This document shows positions 45,101 through 53,400 of a stretch of DNA of 64,000 nt, piece after piece. Every line of letters begins with the position of its first letter. Position 1 is the first letter of the stretch. The notes beneath the pieces are model-generated. The model saw nothing but the letters and a program-made list of their open reading frames with translations. It was not told where the DNA came from and made no database searches. The DNA comes from Kriegella sp963975415 (GTDB taxonomy: Bacteria; Bacteroidota; Bacteroidia; Flavobacteriales; Flavobacteriaceae). The translations under genes and the position numbers were made by a program. The stretch lies in assembly GCF_963975415.1 (NCBI RefSeq), contig NZ_CAXBGN010000002.1, forward strand, positions 558,001 through 622,000, read 5' to 3'.

Positions 45101-45688
45101 AATGGTTGCAAAACCGATGTATGATACGATCAGAATGGCATTTGGGTCTCCAACGTTAATGGTAAAATTACCGTCAAAATCAGTTTGCGTACCGTTGGTC
45201 GTCCCTTTTTCAACAATGCTTGCACCAGGAAGGGGACCACCATCTTCATCAGAAACAGTACCGGTTATAGTAGTTTCCTGTACTTTTTTAATCACTTCCG
45301 CTTTGTCAATAAACCCCTGTGGAATGCTTTTTTTAAACAACAATATTTGCAAACCGATGATATTGTAAGCTGTTTCCGATTTTTTGAAAATATCATCGAC
45401 AACTTGGCTAACCAACTGATTACGAACATTGACATTTATCTTTCGATTTAGATCAACATCATTGATTTTATAGGCGAACCTATAATCGGTACCCCCCTCT
45501 ATTTGGTCGAGTACTGTTTTTACGGTGACATTTTGCAAGTTCAAAGTAATCTTGGTACGCTGCGAATATGTCGTACTTGCCTGCAATGAAAAAAAGGTGG
45601 CAAACATTACTAGGGTGCTTATTTTCATCTTAAAAGACAGTTTACTTAAAGACCCGGACCTTCCTCTAGTCTTAAGAAGTTTTTTCAT
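42101..45688 (-). CDS. SusC/RagA-family TonB-linked transporter with STN signalling domain
   Basis: I start this at the ATG at 45688 (1195 residues), which gives a normal N-terminus (MKKLLKTRGRSGSLSKLSFK). An in-frame ATG 69 bp upstream adds a non-signal stretch. Domains: signal peptide, STN (LQNVTVKTVLDQIEGGTDYR), carboxypeptidase-like beta sandwich (TVSDEDGGPLPGASIVEKGT), plug (DEVVVTALGISRDKKGLGYA, then VTVLKGPAASALYGSRAANG) and a 22-strand barrel. The STN domain marks it as a transducer that signals to the FecR-type anti-sigma factor upstream. It imports the ligand with SusD using TonB energy. Confidence 0.95.
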   Translation of the reverse strand: MKKLLKTRGRSGSLSKLSFKMKISTLVMFATFFSLQASTTYSQRTKITLNLQNVTVKTVLDQIEGGTDYRFAYKINDVDLNRKINVNVRNQLVSQVVDDIFKKSETAYNIIGLQILLFKKSIPQGFIDKAEVIKKVQETTITGTVSDEDGGPLPGASIVEKGTTNGTQTDFDGNFTINVGDPNAILIVSYIGFATIEIPSNGQTTLGITLKESSASLDEVVVTALGISRDKKGLGYAVQEIQGDDLNEARETNFVNSLSGKVAGVNISSSGAVGSSSRIIIRGESSLNFNGNEPLYVIDGIPVGNAGTSNSTTSDYGNSSAEINPADIESVTVLKGPAASALYGSRAANGVIVITTKSGESSQGLGVSVTTGTTMESLLRLPKFQNEFGGGANGNYEGSNFGADWSIYPSGIRDGYDESWGPRLNVGTLERQFQSPTLGRMRGGDVANPNRGEVIPTPWIAYPNNIRDFFTTGRTYFNNVALTGGNEKGNYRLSYTNVDQTGIVPNNDLQRNTVALRGSYKFTDKFSVDASMNYVNTTSTNRPETGYGRNSLMYFMNWSVRNMDINALRDYWQEGFEGTRQFQYNYGENHNNPFFYQYENTKGQDKHRLFGNISLNYDFTEHLSLMLRGGTDVYNDFRPMQWALSTVGYENGRYQEVTQFFEERNYDFLLRYNNSIGNDFNYNVSVGGNQMKRSTRYRLALAPELLVPDVYSLSNSASDVVINASNSEKAINSFYAFAQFDYLSTFYLDVTARNDWSSTLPAENNSYFYPSVSFSALLDKALSMPDWVTLAKLRLGAAQVGSDTEPYNLFDTFNFQQPWGSSYALASGSSLKNNNLKPESITTYEIGTDLRFFNNRIGLDFTYYNTRSENQIISIPLAASTSYAGRIINAGEIQNRGFEVMLNMTPLQIEDGLKWDVSLNFSKNEGEVIELAEGITSITQSAPGEDASIQARVGERMGAIWGPGYQRVESGPLAGEIIIGASGIPESTDEDIYLGNINPDWIGSVSNTFTYKNVSLSALVDVHYGGKFVSRFYNKAVGAGQLIESAEGRSARAIGTEYDDPYYMVGAALVDGTYVENSTSTDGTYSTGVYGTDARSFHKARLDHISEGQLFDATYVKLRELKLGYRFPKEHLGNLLKDAQLSIVGRNLFLWTPKSNQHFDPEVAVATGGGGLVPGFENMSLPSTKSLGINLSLKF

Positions 45689-45848
45689 ATTTTTATAGTG
45701 TTTTAATAGTGGTTGTTTTTTAGGCCACATCTTCGTAATCGGGGAATGCTGGCACATTTCCCGATTCTTTTTTGAAGCTTTGGTTCTGTTCTATGGTTTA
45801 CTCGGTACGCTTTGGTGTTTTATATCATAGGCGACTTGGTATTGGTTC

Positions 45849-47036
45849 TTATCTTATGGTTATTTCTTTTCCGTTAGTATGAATATCAAGGGAATAGGTA
45901 GTTTTGAAATACTGCAGAACGGTATCTATGGGTGCTTTTCTAAAGCTGGCGTTAAATTTTTCCTGGGCTAAAGAAGCATTGTGATTGGTAATGGTAACAT
46001 TATAGTTGCGCTCCATCTTTTTAAGTATATTTTCAAACGTCATATTTCGAAATACCAAATCACCGTGAATCCAAGAGGTATAGATTTCGGTATTGACCTT
46101 TTCAGTGGCTATACCGCCTTTTTCTTTCGAAAAACTTCCTTTATGCCCTGGTATTAGCATGGTTGTATTTTTCCCGCCGAATTTTTCTTTCGCATTATAA
46201 AGACCGACCGAACCTTCGACTAGAACGACATCGGTCACCTCATCTTCCGTATAATTCGAAACATTAAATTTGGTGCCTAAAACACGTACGTTCAGTTGCG
46301 TCGCGTTAATAACAAAGGGGCTTTTCTCATTTTTGGTGACATCAAAAAAAGCTTCGCCGTCTAAGAACACCTCCCTGTCTTTTCCTGATAAAAATTTAAC
46401 CGGATATTTTAAAGAAGTGCCTGCGTTTAAAAATGCGGTGGTGCCATCTGATAGTAGGAGTTCGAATTTTTTGCCAAAAGGAACCCTTAATGTATTATAA
46501 GTCAATTCTTCAGCAACCACCAAACTATCATATATCAATCGATTTCCTTTTTGTTTGCCGATTAGATTTCCCTTTGCGTCGATTACTTTTGAATTACCAT
46601 TTTCTGAAATAATGGCTATACTTCCATTCTGTAATTGTAATGTAATTGCATCTGGTGTGGGCGTAAAATCTACAACTTTCTTTGCCTCCTCATTTCTTGG
46701 TGAGTAATAAAAATAAGAAATGCACAGCAGTCCGATCAAAAGCGCAGCAGCTACACCTGTGTATCGCCAAACTTTTCTTTTACGTTCTATTCGTTGTGGC
46801 TTTCTGAATTCCTTTTCCCTTCCGGCAGTTAAAATTCGCTCAAAAATTTCATCCGCTTCCACGGTATCCATAGCCTCATGGTCCAACAACAACTCATTTA
46901 TAACTTCTACGGTGGGCATATCGTCAACGTTGGCATTTTCCTTAAAATAGGAAATAATCCAGGCCGTTTCCTCAGGTGTACACTGGTTCGAAGCAAACTT
47001 TTGCAGTACTTCTTTAATTGTTGTTTTGGAATACAT
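45849..47036 (-). CDS. FecR-family anti-sigma factor
   Basis: A 395-residue inner-membrane protein, started at the ATG at 47036 (the longer frame adds a hydrophobic stretch before it). A cytoplasmic N-terminal part (1-90, CTPEETAWIISYFKE) should bind the sigma factor. One membrane segment lies at 93-111 (TGVAAALLIGLLCISYFYY). A periplasmic FecR domain about 170-290 (LRVPFGKKFELLLSDGTTAF) and a C-terminal DUF4974-type domain (FENILKKMERNYNVTI) follow. It relays ligand binding at SusC to the ECF sigma factor encoded 143 bp upstream. Confidence 0.94.
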   Translation of the reverse strand: MYSKTTIKEVLQKFASNQCTPEETAWIISYFKENANVDDMPTVEVINELLLDHEAMDTVEADEIFERILTAGREKEFRKPQRIERKRKVWRYTGVAAALLIGLLCISYFYYSPRNEEAKKVVDFTPTPDAITLQLQNGSIAIISENGNSKVIDAKGNLIGKQKGNRLIYDSLVVAEELTYNTLRVPFGKKFELLLSDGTTAFLNAGTSLKYPVKFLSGKDREVFLDGEAFFDVTKNEKSPFVINATQLNVRVLGTKFNVSNYTEDEVTDVVLVEGSVGLYNAKEKFGGKNTTMLIPGHKGSFSKEKGGIATEKVNTEIYTSWIHGDLVFRNMTFENILKKMERNYNVTITNHNASLAQEKFNASFRKAPIDTVLQYFKTTYSLDIHTNGKEITIR

Positions 47037-47179
47037 GAATATGGTGTATACATACAATACAGATGAAAAAGAAAAAAGTACTATGCACTCTTTGTTTTTT
47101 TTTAAAATTTGAAAATGGAAAAGCAAGCACCTAGAGAAAGGGGCCGATCAGCTTTATAAAATTGAAGATGGTTTTACAA

Positions 47180-47797
47180 CTACAGGATGCTACTTAAAAG
47201 TAGCCACAATACAATTACAAGGGTAAAATCGGCGTTGGCCTGTAAAAAGGTTCTTACCAAAGCCAACGACTTGCTCATATGGTTCTTAACAGTACTTACT
47301 GAAATTCCCAATTCACAACTGATTTCTTGATAACTTTTCGATTCTTCTCGCGACATATTGAAAATTATCCGTTGCTTCGGAGACAGGCCGTCAATGGCCT
47401 TTTTTCTTATCAACTCATATTCCTCCTCTTTAATTTGACGGTCTATCGGATTATAGTATTGTTGACTTTTTTGAAAAATGGCGAACCGTAAGTTTTTATC
47501 ATTGACCGCCTTTTGTAAAAAATTAAAAGAAAGATTTTTTGTTATGGTAAATACAAAAGATTTAAAGGAAAGGTCGGGATTCAAATTGCTGCGATGCAAC
47601 CAGACTTTCATAAAAACATCTTGAACAATTTCCTTAGCATTCGCAGAAGATTTCAACAAACTAAAACTATACGAATAAACATCATGTCGGTACATTTCAA
47701 ATAGTACCCTGAAAGCCCTTTCATTTCCATTGGAAAGCGCTATGACCAATTGTCTTTCTGATTTACCCCCTGTAACTAATCTTTCTTTTAGTGACAT
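47180..47797 (-). CDS. ECF RNA polymerase sigma factor (SusCD-associated)
   Basis: A 205-residue sigma-70 family factor. Region 2 covers about 25-95 (AFRVLFEMYRHDVYSYSFSL, EIVQDVFMKVWLH) and region 4 about 125-185 (LSPKQRIIFNMSREESKSYQ, EISCELGISVSTVKNHMSK). A hydrophobic C-terminal tail (TLVIVLWLLLSSIL) is seen in this PUL-linked subgroup. It should recruit polymerase to the susCD promoter when FecR is triggered. It is the first gene of the leftward operon and diverges from the phosphodiesterase gene. Confidence 0.94.
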   Translation of the reverse strand: MSLKERLVTGGKSERQLVIALSNGNERAFRVLFEMYRHDVYSYSFSLLKSSANAKEIVQDVFMKVWLHRSNLNPDLSFKSFVFTITKNLSFNFLQKAVNDKNLRFAIFQKSQQYYNPIDRQIKEEEYELIRKKAIDGLSPKQRIIFNMSREESKSYQEISCELGISVSTVKNHMSKSLALVRTFLQANADFTLVIVLWLLLSSIL

Positions 47798-48258
47798 TGA
47801 CGTTTTGATATAGATTAAGAAATTCCCTAAATTCTAGGAATACCACTTGTCGTTCTGCATAAAAGTATAGCATCTACGATTCATTTACACCATTCTCCTT
47901 TTACAGCGTCTATTGATAAGGTTTATTTAATAAGTGCATTACAGTTTAATAACAATTCTCGCAAACCACAAGTGATATCCATAGCTTATCCGACAAAGCA
48001 CCAAAAAGATACTACTTGTTTCTCTTTTACGCTAAAAAAACCAATTCTGAGTTTATTTCTTGGTCATTTTGATATCGAAAGCAGGGTCTACAACGTATTC
48101 AAACCCTTTAGAACCACACTAAAACCCGTAAATTACTTTTACTAATATATAATTTTATTTACTATAAGTAATATTTTTGAGCTATTAAGATTACTTTTAC
48201 TATTTGTTAATCATTCCATGCATGTCTACAGTGTAATTTTAAAACCCAAAAGATCATC
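47798..48258. other. Divergent promoter region, sigma factor / phosphodiesterase gene
   Basis: This 461-bp AT-rich gap has no credible gene. The sequence ATTACTTTTACTA is repeated exactly at 48132-48144 and 48190-48202, 58 bp apart, with a -7-like TATTTTTG between them at 48172-48179. I see no other clear structure. The repeats could be binding sites for the rightward gene. Confidence 0.5.
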
Positions 48259-49920
48259 ATGAAAAAAGCGTATAAACTACGATTTATGACCCTGCTTTCT
48301 TCAGGGTTTATGTTATTGATTTCTTCGTGTTCCAATCAAACAAAAACAAATTATTCCATACAACCTGTCAAGCATGTTATCGTAATCGGGGTAGATGCTA
48401 TGAGCCCCGATGGAATTATCAATGCAGATACCCCTATAATGGATGCCATCATGCAAAACGGTGCTTTTACATTGAATGCAAGAGGTGTTTTACCCACGAG
48501 TAGCAGCACGAATTGGGCATCGATGGTTTCGGGCGTGGGTCCGGCACAACATGGTGTAACTTCCAACGGTTGGGAACGTGACGACCACACAATTCCACCA
48601 ATACAGACGGGATTGGAAGATATTTTCCCTACCGTCTTCGGTGTTTCTCGACAACAACGCCCCACTATTGAAATGGGAGCTATTTACACTTGGAGTGGAT
48701 TTGGTCGACTTATTGAACGAAGTGCGCTTAGTTACGATATCACACAACCCTCAGACAAGGAGACGCTCATAAAGGCCAAAAATTATATAAAAGATAAAAA
48801 GCCTGACTTTCTATTTGTTCATTTTGACGATGTTGATCATGTTGGCCACGACAAAGGGCATAAAACCTCTTACTTTTATGATGCCGTCGCCATCGTTGAT
48901 AAACAAATCGGGGAAATCATCCAAGCAACAAAAGACGCCGGCACCTTTGACAACACCGTATTTGTTATTTCGGCAGACCATGGCGGCATCGGATATGGTC
49001 ATGGTGGTGAAACCCTTGATGAAATCGAGATACCCTTTTTTTTGTATGGTGAAGGAGTAAAAAAGGGACATTTAATTAAAAATACGGTTTACACCTATGA
49101 TAATGCTGCTACCGTGGCCAGCTTATTGGGCATTGACCAACCTTATGCCTGGATCGGAAAACCGGTTAAAAGTGCTTTTATCGGCTTTCCCGAACCCGAT
49201 TTGGGAGCGCAAAAGATTCAAATCGTAAGTCCGGTTATTTTTCCAAAACCTAACCTTTATGATTTGGCAGGTGGTTTATATATAGATGAAGTTCCCCACG
49301 TAAAAATAGAAGTTACAAACGATTCAGAAATTCGGTATACCACCGACGGAACTTTACCAACTAAAAATTCTGAACTTTATACCAAACCGTTTAAATTGTC
49401 GGAAAGTGCCGTCGTCATGGCCAAATCGTTTATAGGTGAGCAGCAAGAAAGCAACGTGGCTACAGCATATTTTAGACTTATAAAGAGCGATTCAAAAAAT
49501 GGTGTTCGATACACTTACTACCATGGTGATGATTGGAAGTTTCTCCCTGTTTTTGAAAACATGAAACCCTTGGCGCATGGAACAAAATATGAATTTAGAA
49601 TTGATGAAATAAATAAGAGAGACAACCAATTTGGCATTCAGTTCAAATCGACATTGGAAATTATCACAGCGGGTGAGTATCGCTTTTATCTCAGTTCAGA
49701 TGACGGTAGCAAATTATACATCAACGGGGCATTAGTTGTTGACAATGATGGAGGTCACGGAACCATTGAACGTATGGGAAGCATTTCTTTGGAAGCAGGA
49801 ATGCACCAAATTACGATAGATTATCACAACCAAGCGGGTGGTGCTTGGCTAGATGCCTTTTATAAAGGGCCCGGAGTACCCAAACAGATTATTCCGGCCA
49901 ACCGTTTGTTTCTTGATTAA
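48259..49920 (+). CDS. Alkaline-phosphatase-superfamily phosphodiesterase lipoprotein with chitobiase-C-like and PA14 domains
   Basis: A 553-residue lipoprotein (lipobox LLISSC, C24). The catalytic domain (about 36-325) is of the type I phosphodiesterase/nucleotide pyrophosphatase kind: IVIGVDAMSPDG (D46), a nucleophile segment LPTSSSTNWASM (probably S82), HFDDVDHVGHDKGH and SADHGGIGYGHGG as metal sites. A beta-hexosaminidase C-terminal-like module (IRYTTDGTLPTKNSELY, about 345-400) and a PA14 domain (about 410-550, YRFYLSSDDGSKLYINGALV) follow, both associated with glycan binding. It lies at the cell surface or in the periplasm. It is divergent from the SusCD operon and precedes a PbfA-like gene. 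The exact substrate is unknown. Confidence 0.85.
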   Translation: MKKAYKLRFMTLLSSGFMLLISSCSNQTKTNYSIQPVKHVIVIGVDAMSPDGIINADTPIMDAIMQNGAFTLNARGVLPTSSSTNWASMVSGVGPAQHGVTSNGWERDDHTIPPIQTGLEDIFPTVFGVSRQQRPTIEMGAIYTWSGFGRLIERSALSYDITQPSDKETLIKAKNYIKDKKPDFLFVHFDDVDHVGHDKGHKTSYFYDAVAIVDKQIGEIIQATKDAGTFDNTVFVISADHGGIGYGHGGETLDEIEIPFFLYGEGVKKGHLIKNTVYTYDNAATVASLLGIDQPYAWIGKPVKSAFIGFPEPDLGAQKIQIVSPVIFPKPNLYDLAGGLYIDEVPHVKIEVTNDSEIRYTTDGTLPTKNSELYTKPFKLSESAVVMAKSFIGEQQESNVATAYFRLIKSDSKNGVRYTYYHGDDWKFLPVFENMKPLAHGTKYEFRIDEINKRDNQFGIQFKSTLEIITAGEYRFYLSSDDGSKLYINGALVVDNDGGHGTIERMGSISLEAGMHQITIDYHNQAGGAWLDAFYKGPGVPKQIIPANRLFLD

Positions 49921-49986
49921 TACTATTACTTCAACTTTTAAAATATTGAACATTCTTAAATAAAGTTAACCGCCAGAATCCGAGCT

Positions 49987-51336
49987 ATGAAAACAATAAT
50001 ATCAAAAGAACAAGGAGACAACAATGCAACGGAAAACAGAAAAGACTATGTTGAAAATTTAGACAGTGACACGCGACATTGGATCGACGAAGATTCAAAA
50101 TATTTTTTACATCAAGCGCTCTCTACACCAGTGATGAATGTACTTTCAAAAACTGACGGCGCCTACATAACCGACCTGAACGGTAAAAGATATCTCGACC
50201 TACATGGTAATGGCGTTCATAACGCCGGCTTTAGCAACCCAAAAATAATTGAGGCGGTCAAGGCGCAATTAGATGAAAGTCTAGCATTCACCCCAAGAAG
50301 GTATACAAACCTCCCGGCCATTAAACTCGCTAAGAAACTGACCGAAATCACGCCAGCCGGACTTGATAGGGTACTTTTCTGCCCCGGGGGATCTCAGGCC
50401 ATTGAAATGGCCGTAATGCTTGCCAAGCAGGTAACGGGCAAATGGAAAACAATTTCATATTGGGATTCGTACCACGGCACTGGATTTCAGGCTTCCAGCA
50501 TTGGAGGCGAAGAACATTTTACTGTGGGGCAAGGACCTATGGTGCCCGGTGCTTTTCATGTCGAATTCCCTAATTACTATCGAAACCCATGGGGGTTTAC
50601 CGATCAAGAGACCATTGATCAAGAATATTTGCGTCAAATAGAGAACATTATTCATCGAAACCCCGATATTGCGGCCATCATTGCCGAACCCATCTCGGCA
50701 ACCCCTGTTGTTCCTTCTCAGGGCTATTGGCAACAGATTCAGGATCTTTGTGAACAATACAACATATTGTTGATTTTCGATGAAATCATCGAGGGCTTCG
50801 GAAGAACGGGTAAAATGTTCGCTTCCGAACATTTTGTTACCCCCGATGTACTTGTTATGGGAAAATCATTGGGAGGAGGTCTTGTTCCTTTCGCGGGTAT
50901 TGCTACCAAAGAAAAATACAATACGCTCCAACACCGATCTATCGGCCATTTCACACATGAAAAAAATCCGCTTTGTTCAGCCGCCGGATTGGCTGAAATC
51001 AACTACATCGAAGACCACAATCTTGTACAGAATGCGGCAGAACTTGGAGATTATCTTATGGAACAATTGGCAGAATTGAAGGAAATATATCCGCTCATCG
51101 GAAATATCGCCGGAAAGGGTTTTCATATCGGTATCGATTTGGTCAAAGACCGAAGAACAAAGGAAAGAGCAATTGAAGAAGCCGAACAATTAATGTACCA
51201 TTGTTTTGAACAGGGCGTAGCCTTTAAAATCATTGAAGGAAACATCATAACCCTAAGACCTTCGTTGATTTTGACCAAAGATGATTGTGATCTTGTCATA
51301 TCAACTTTAAAAGCTGCGTTGGAAAAATTTAAATAA
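49987..51336 (+). CDS. Class III PLP aminotransferase-fold enzyme, PbfA-like
   Basis: A 449-residue fold-type I PLP enzyme. FLHQALSTPVMNVLSKTDGA near 39-58, GKRYLDLHGNGVHNAGF near 63-79, RRYTNLPAIKLAKKL and WDSYHGTGFQ are present, with IFDEIIEGFGRTGKMF and the PLP lysine in VLVMGKSLGGG near 292. The HQ-LSTP and LHGN-VH segments recall PbfA, the (R)-1-hydroxy-2-aminoethylphosphonate ammonia-lyase that acts with phosphonate catabolic enzymes. Ornithine- or glutamate-semialdehyde-type aminotransferases are alternatives. It follows the phosphodiesterase gene by 66 bp on the same strand. Family certain, specific function moderate. Confidence 0.8.
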   Translation: MKTIISKEQGDNNATENRKDYVENLDSDTRHWIDEDSKYFLHQALSTPVMNVLSKTDGAYITDLNGKRYLDLHGNGVHNAGFSNPKIIEAVKAQLDESLAFTPRRYTNLPAIKLAKKLTEITPAGLDRVLFCPGGSQAIEMAVMLAKQVTGKWKTISYWDSYHGTGFQASSIGGEEHFTVGQGPMVPGAFHVEFPNYYRNPWGFTDQETIDQEYLRQIENIIHRNPDIAAIIAEPISATPVVPSQGYWQQIQDLCEQYNILLIFDEIIEGFGRTGKMFASEHFVTPDVLVMGKSLGGGLVPFAGIATKEKYNTLQHRSIGHFTHEKNPLCSAAGLAEINYIEDHNLVQNAAELGDYLMEQLAELKEIYPLIGNIAGKGFHIGIDLVKDRRTKERAIEEAEQLMYHCFEQGVAFKIIEGNIITLRPSLILTKDDCDLVISTLKAALEKFK

Positions 51337-51456
51337 TTACCATTGGTATGCCTATTTAACGATTATGGTGTCAGTTCAAAAGTGATAAGAGATACGTAAA
51401 TTATTTTAATCTACCAACCGGGTATAGCGGTTAGTGTTTTGTTAACCCAAAAGAAC

Positions 51457-52740
51457 TTATTCCATCTCAGTATGACCTTCATGGCCCGTCGTGGTTTTTC
51501 CACCGGAGTCGTTCATCATTGATTTTTTACCTTGTAACTGGGCGGCTGCATCGACCGTAAAAGTGCCATTGGTTACTATTTCATCCCCCGTTTCCAGACC
51601 TGAAAGAACCATATACCTACCATTCGTCGCATCTCCTACTGTGATTTCACGCATCTCAAAAGTTGGGTTGTCGGGATTGGTCTTCAGATATACCACCGAA
51701 CGTTCTCCTGTCCAAAGCACGGCACTTTCCGGAATTATCAGGTTGTCGTCCTTTTTATTGAATGGCAAAGCCAATGAACCCGCTACGAACATTCCAGGTT
51801 TTAATAGTCCATTCGAATTTTGCAATACGGCCCGAACTTCAACAGTTCTTGTCGCTGAATTTAATACGGGATTTATAAAAGAAATCTTGGCATCGAACCT
51901 CTTGTCGGGATACGATTTAGTCACAATTGCTACCTTCTGACCTTCCTTTAAAAGCGAAACTTGATTTTCATACCCATCAAAAATGGCCCAAACGCTATTC
52001 AAATCAGCTATTTTAAACAAAGGGGCTCCCTTTTTTACATAATCACCGGCTTCCACCATAATTTCAGTAATCGTACCGGAAACATTGGCATACACGGGAA
52101 AATTCTCGCGTACCTCACCTGATACCTCGATTTGATCGATTTGTTTATCGGAGAGTTTCCACAATTTTAATTTGTTACGCACCGCCTTATATAATGCAGG
52201 TTGGGATTCTTTAAGACCTGCTGCCGTAAGCAACTCTTGTTGGGCGGAAACCAGTTCTGGGGCATAGATGGTTGCCAATTGTTGTCCATTTCTGACTTCC
52301 TCACCCTCGAAATTGACAAACAGTTTTTCAATTCGCCCGCCAAAATAAGCAGCCTGGGTGGCCGTGGCTTTTTCATTATGTACTATTGTTCCCGATAGTT
52401 CTAAAAAGTTATCCTCAGTAGTACCAGAACCCACCTTCGTGGTTCTAATGTCGGCCAAGGCCAACGCATTTTTGGTCATTTTAAATTGTTCCTGGGCCAG
52501 ACCGTCGGCTCCTGATTCTGCGGGAATCAAATCCATACCACAGATGGGACAATCGCCTGGTTCGGACTGCATAATCTGTGGGTGCATTGAGCATGTCCAC
52601 ATTTGTCCTGATTCGATTTCTTGGCTATGGTTGTGCGTTGCTGCGTCATTACCATTTTCCGTAGCACCCGATGCAATAAGCCATCCGGCCAACATACCAA
52701 AAACGATTGCTCCACCGATATATAGGATGTTCTTTTTCAT
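51457..52740 (-). CDS. CusB-type RND efflux periplasmic adaptor with heavy-metal-binding domain
   Basis: A 427-residue membrane-fusion protein. After a signal anchor (MKKNILYIGGAIVFGMLAGW), residues 47-71 hold the heavy-metal-binding motif MWTCSMHPQIM and GDCPICGMDL. Then come a barrel-sandwich/hairpin adaptor (GGRIEKLFVNFEGEEVRNGQ, VEAGDYVKKGAPLFKIADLN) and a C-terminal beta domain with the histidine-rich tail TTGHEGHTEME. It links the RND pump encoded at 55230 with the TolC-like protein and is expected to hand over Cu(I)/Ag(I) or similar ions. It is the last gene of the efflux cluster, converging with the PbfA-like gene. Confidence 0.93.
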   Translation of the reverse strand: MKKNILYIGGAIVFGMLAGWLIASGATENGNDAATHNHSQEIESGQMWTCSMHPQIMQSEPGDCPICGMDLIPAESGADGLAQEQFKMTKNALALADIRTTKVGSGTTEDNFLELSGTIVHNEKATATQAAYFGGRIEKLFVNFEGEEVRNGQQLATIYAPELVSAQQELLTAAGLKESQPALYKAVRNKLKLWKLSDKQIDQIEVSGEVRENFPVYANVSGTITEIMVEAGDYVKKGAPLFKIADLNSVWAIFDGYENQVSLLKEGQKVAIVTKSYPDKRFDAKISFINPVLNSATRTVEVRAVLQNSNGLLKPGMFVAGSLALPFNKKDDNLIIPESAVLWTGERSVVYLKTNPDNPTFEMREITVGDATNGRYMVLSGLETGDEIVTNGTFTVDAAAQLQGKKSMMNDSGGKTTTGHEGHTEME

Positions 52741-52781
52741 AACTTGTTTTGCTAAATAGAATACGAATAGATTTAATAAGC

Positions 52782-53273
52782 TTATTTACTTTCAAGGCGC
52801 TCAATCATCATCTTCATTTCTTCAATTTCCTTTTTTTGTGCTTTGATGATATCGTCTGCCAATTTTTTTACTTCTGTGTCTTCAATATCCGCACGCTCAC
52901 TGGTCAAAATTGCAATGGAGTGATGTGGAATCATAGCTTTCATCCACAACACATCACCGATTATGGGCTTCTGTGCACGTACCAAGGCCAATGCCCCAAT
53001 AAAAAGCACAAAACTACCAACCAGAATGGCGATGTTCTTTTTCTTGTCTTTATACATTTTCAACATAAAAAGTAGCATAATAACGGCCATAGTCGAAATA
53101 CCCAAGCATGTCATATAAAATCGGGTAAGACTAAAATATACATGGTCGATCTGGTAAGTGTTCAAATACATGGTAACATACATCGCTAAGAAAGATGCTC
53201 CCAACATCAAGAAAAATTTTGTATAGTTACTACCTTCCATGTTCTTATGATTCCTTTCATTCTTATTTTCCAT
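52782..53273 (-). CDS. DUF305-family membrane protein
   Basis: A 163-residue protein with three hydrophobic segments (FFLMLGASFLAMYVTMYL, FYMTCLGISTMAVIMLLFML, IAILVGSFVLFIGALALV) and a C-terminal DUF305 helical part: WMKAMIPHHSIAILTSERAD, with the conserved PHHS, and KKEIEEMKMMIERLE. DUF305 proteins are common in metal-resistance clusters, where the histidines probably bind metal. It lies inside the Cus-type cluster. The N-terminal MENKNERNHKN is polar and cytosolic. Confidence 0.87.
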   Translation of the reverse strand: MENKNERNHKNMEGSNYTKFFLMLGASFLAMYVTMYLNTYQIDHVYFSLTRFYMTCLGISTMAVIMLLFMLKMYKDKKKNIAILVGSFVLFIGALALVRAQKPIIGDVLWMKAMIPHHSIAILTSERADIEDTEVKKLADDIIKAQKKEIEEMKMMIERLESK

Positions 53274-53400
53274 TGTTTTTGGTTTTAGGATTCCTGATTC
53301 ATTTTTTAAAATATTGAGGGTATTGACAATGCCTGTGAAGGGAAAGGGCTAAACACTAACCATTAATTATTCTCCCTTTCCCAAAACAGGACTTATACCG

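Noticed and set aside
45689..45757. Upstream ATG start for the SusC gene
   Set aside because: It adds a polar 23-residue stretch before a normal SusC N-terminus. The ATG at 45688 is preferred.
51415..51431. AACCG/CGGTT hairpin between the PbfA-like and CusB-like genes
   Set aside because: The stem is only 5 bp with no T run, so it is too weak to call a terminator.
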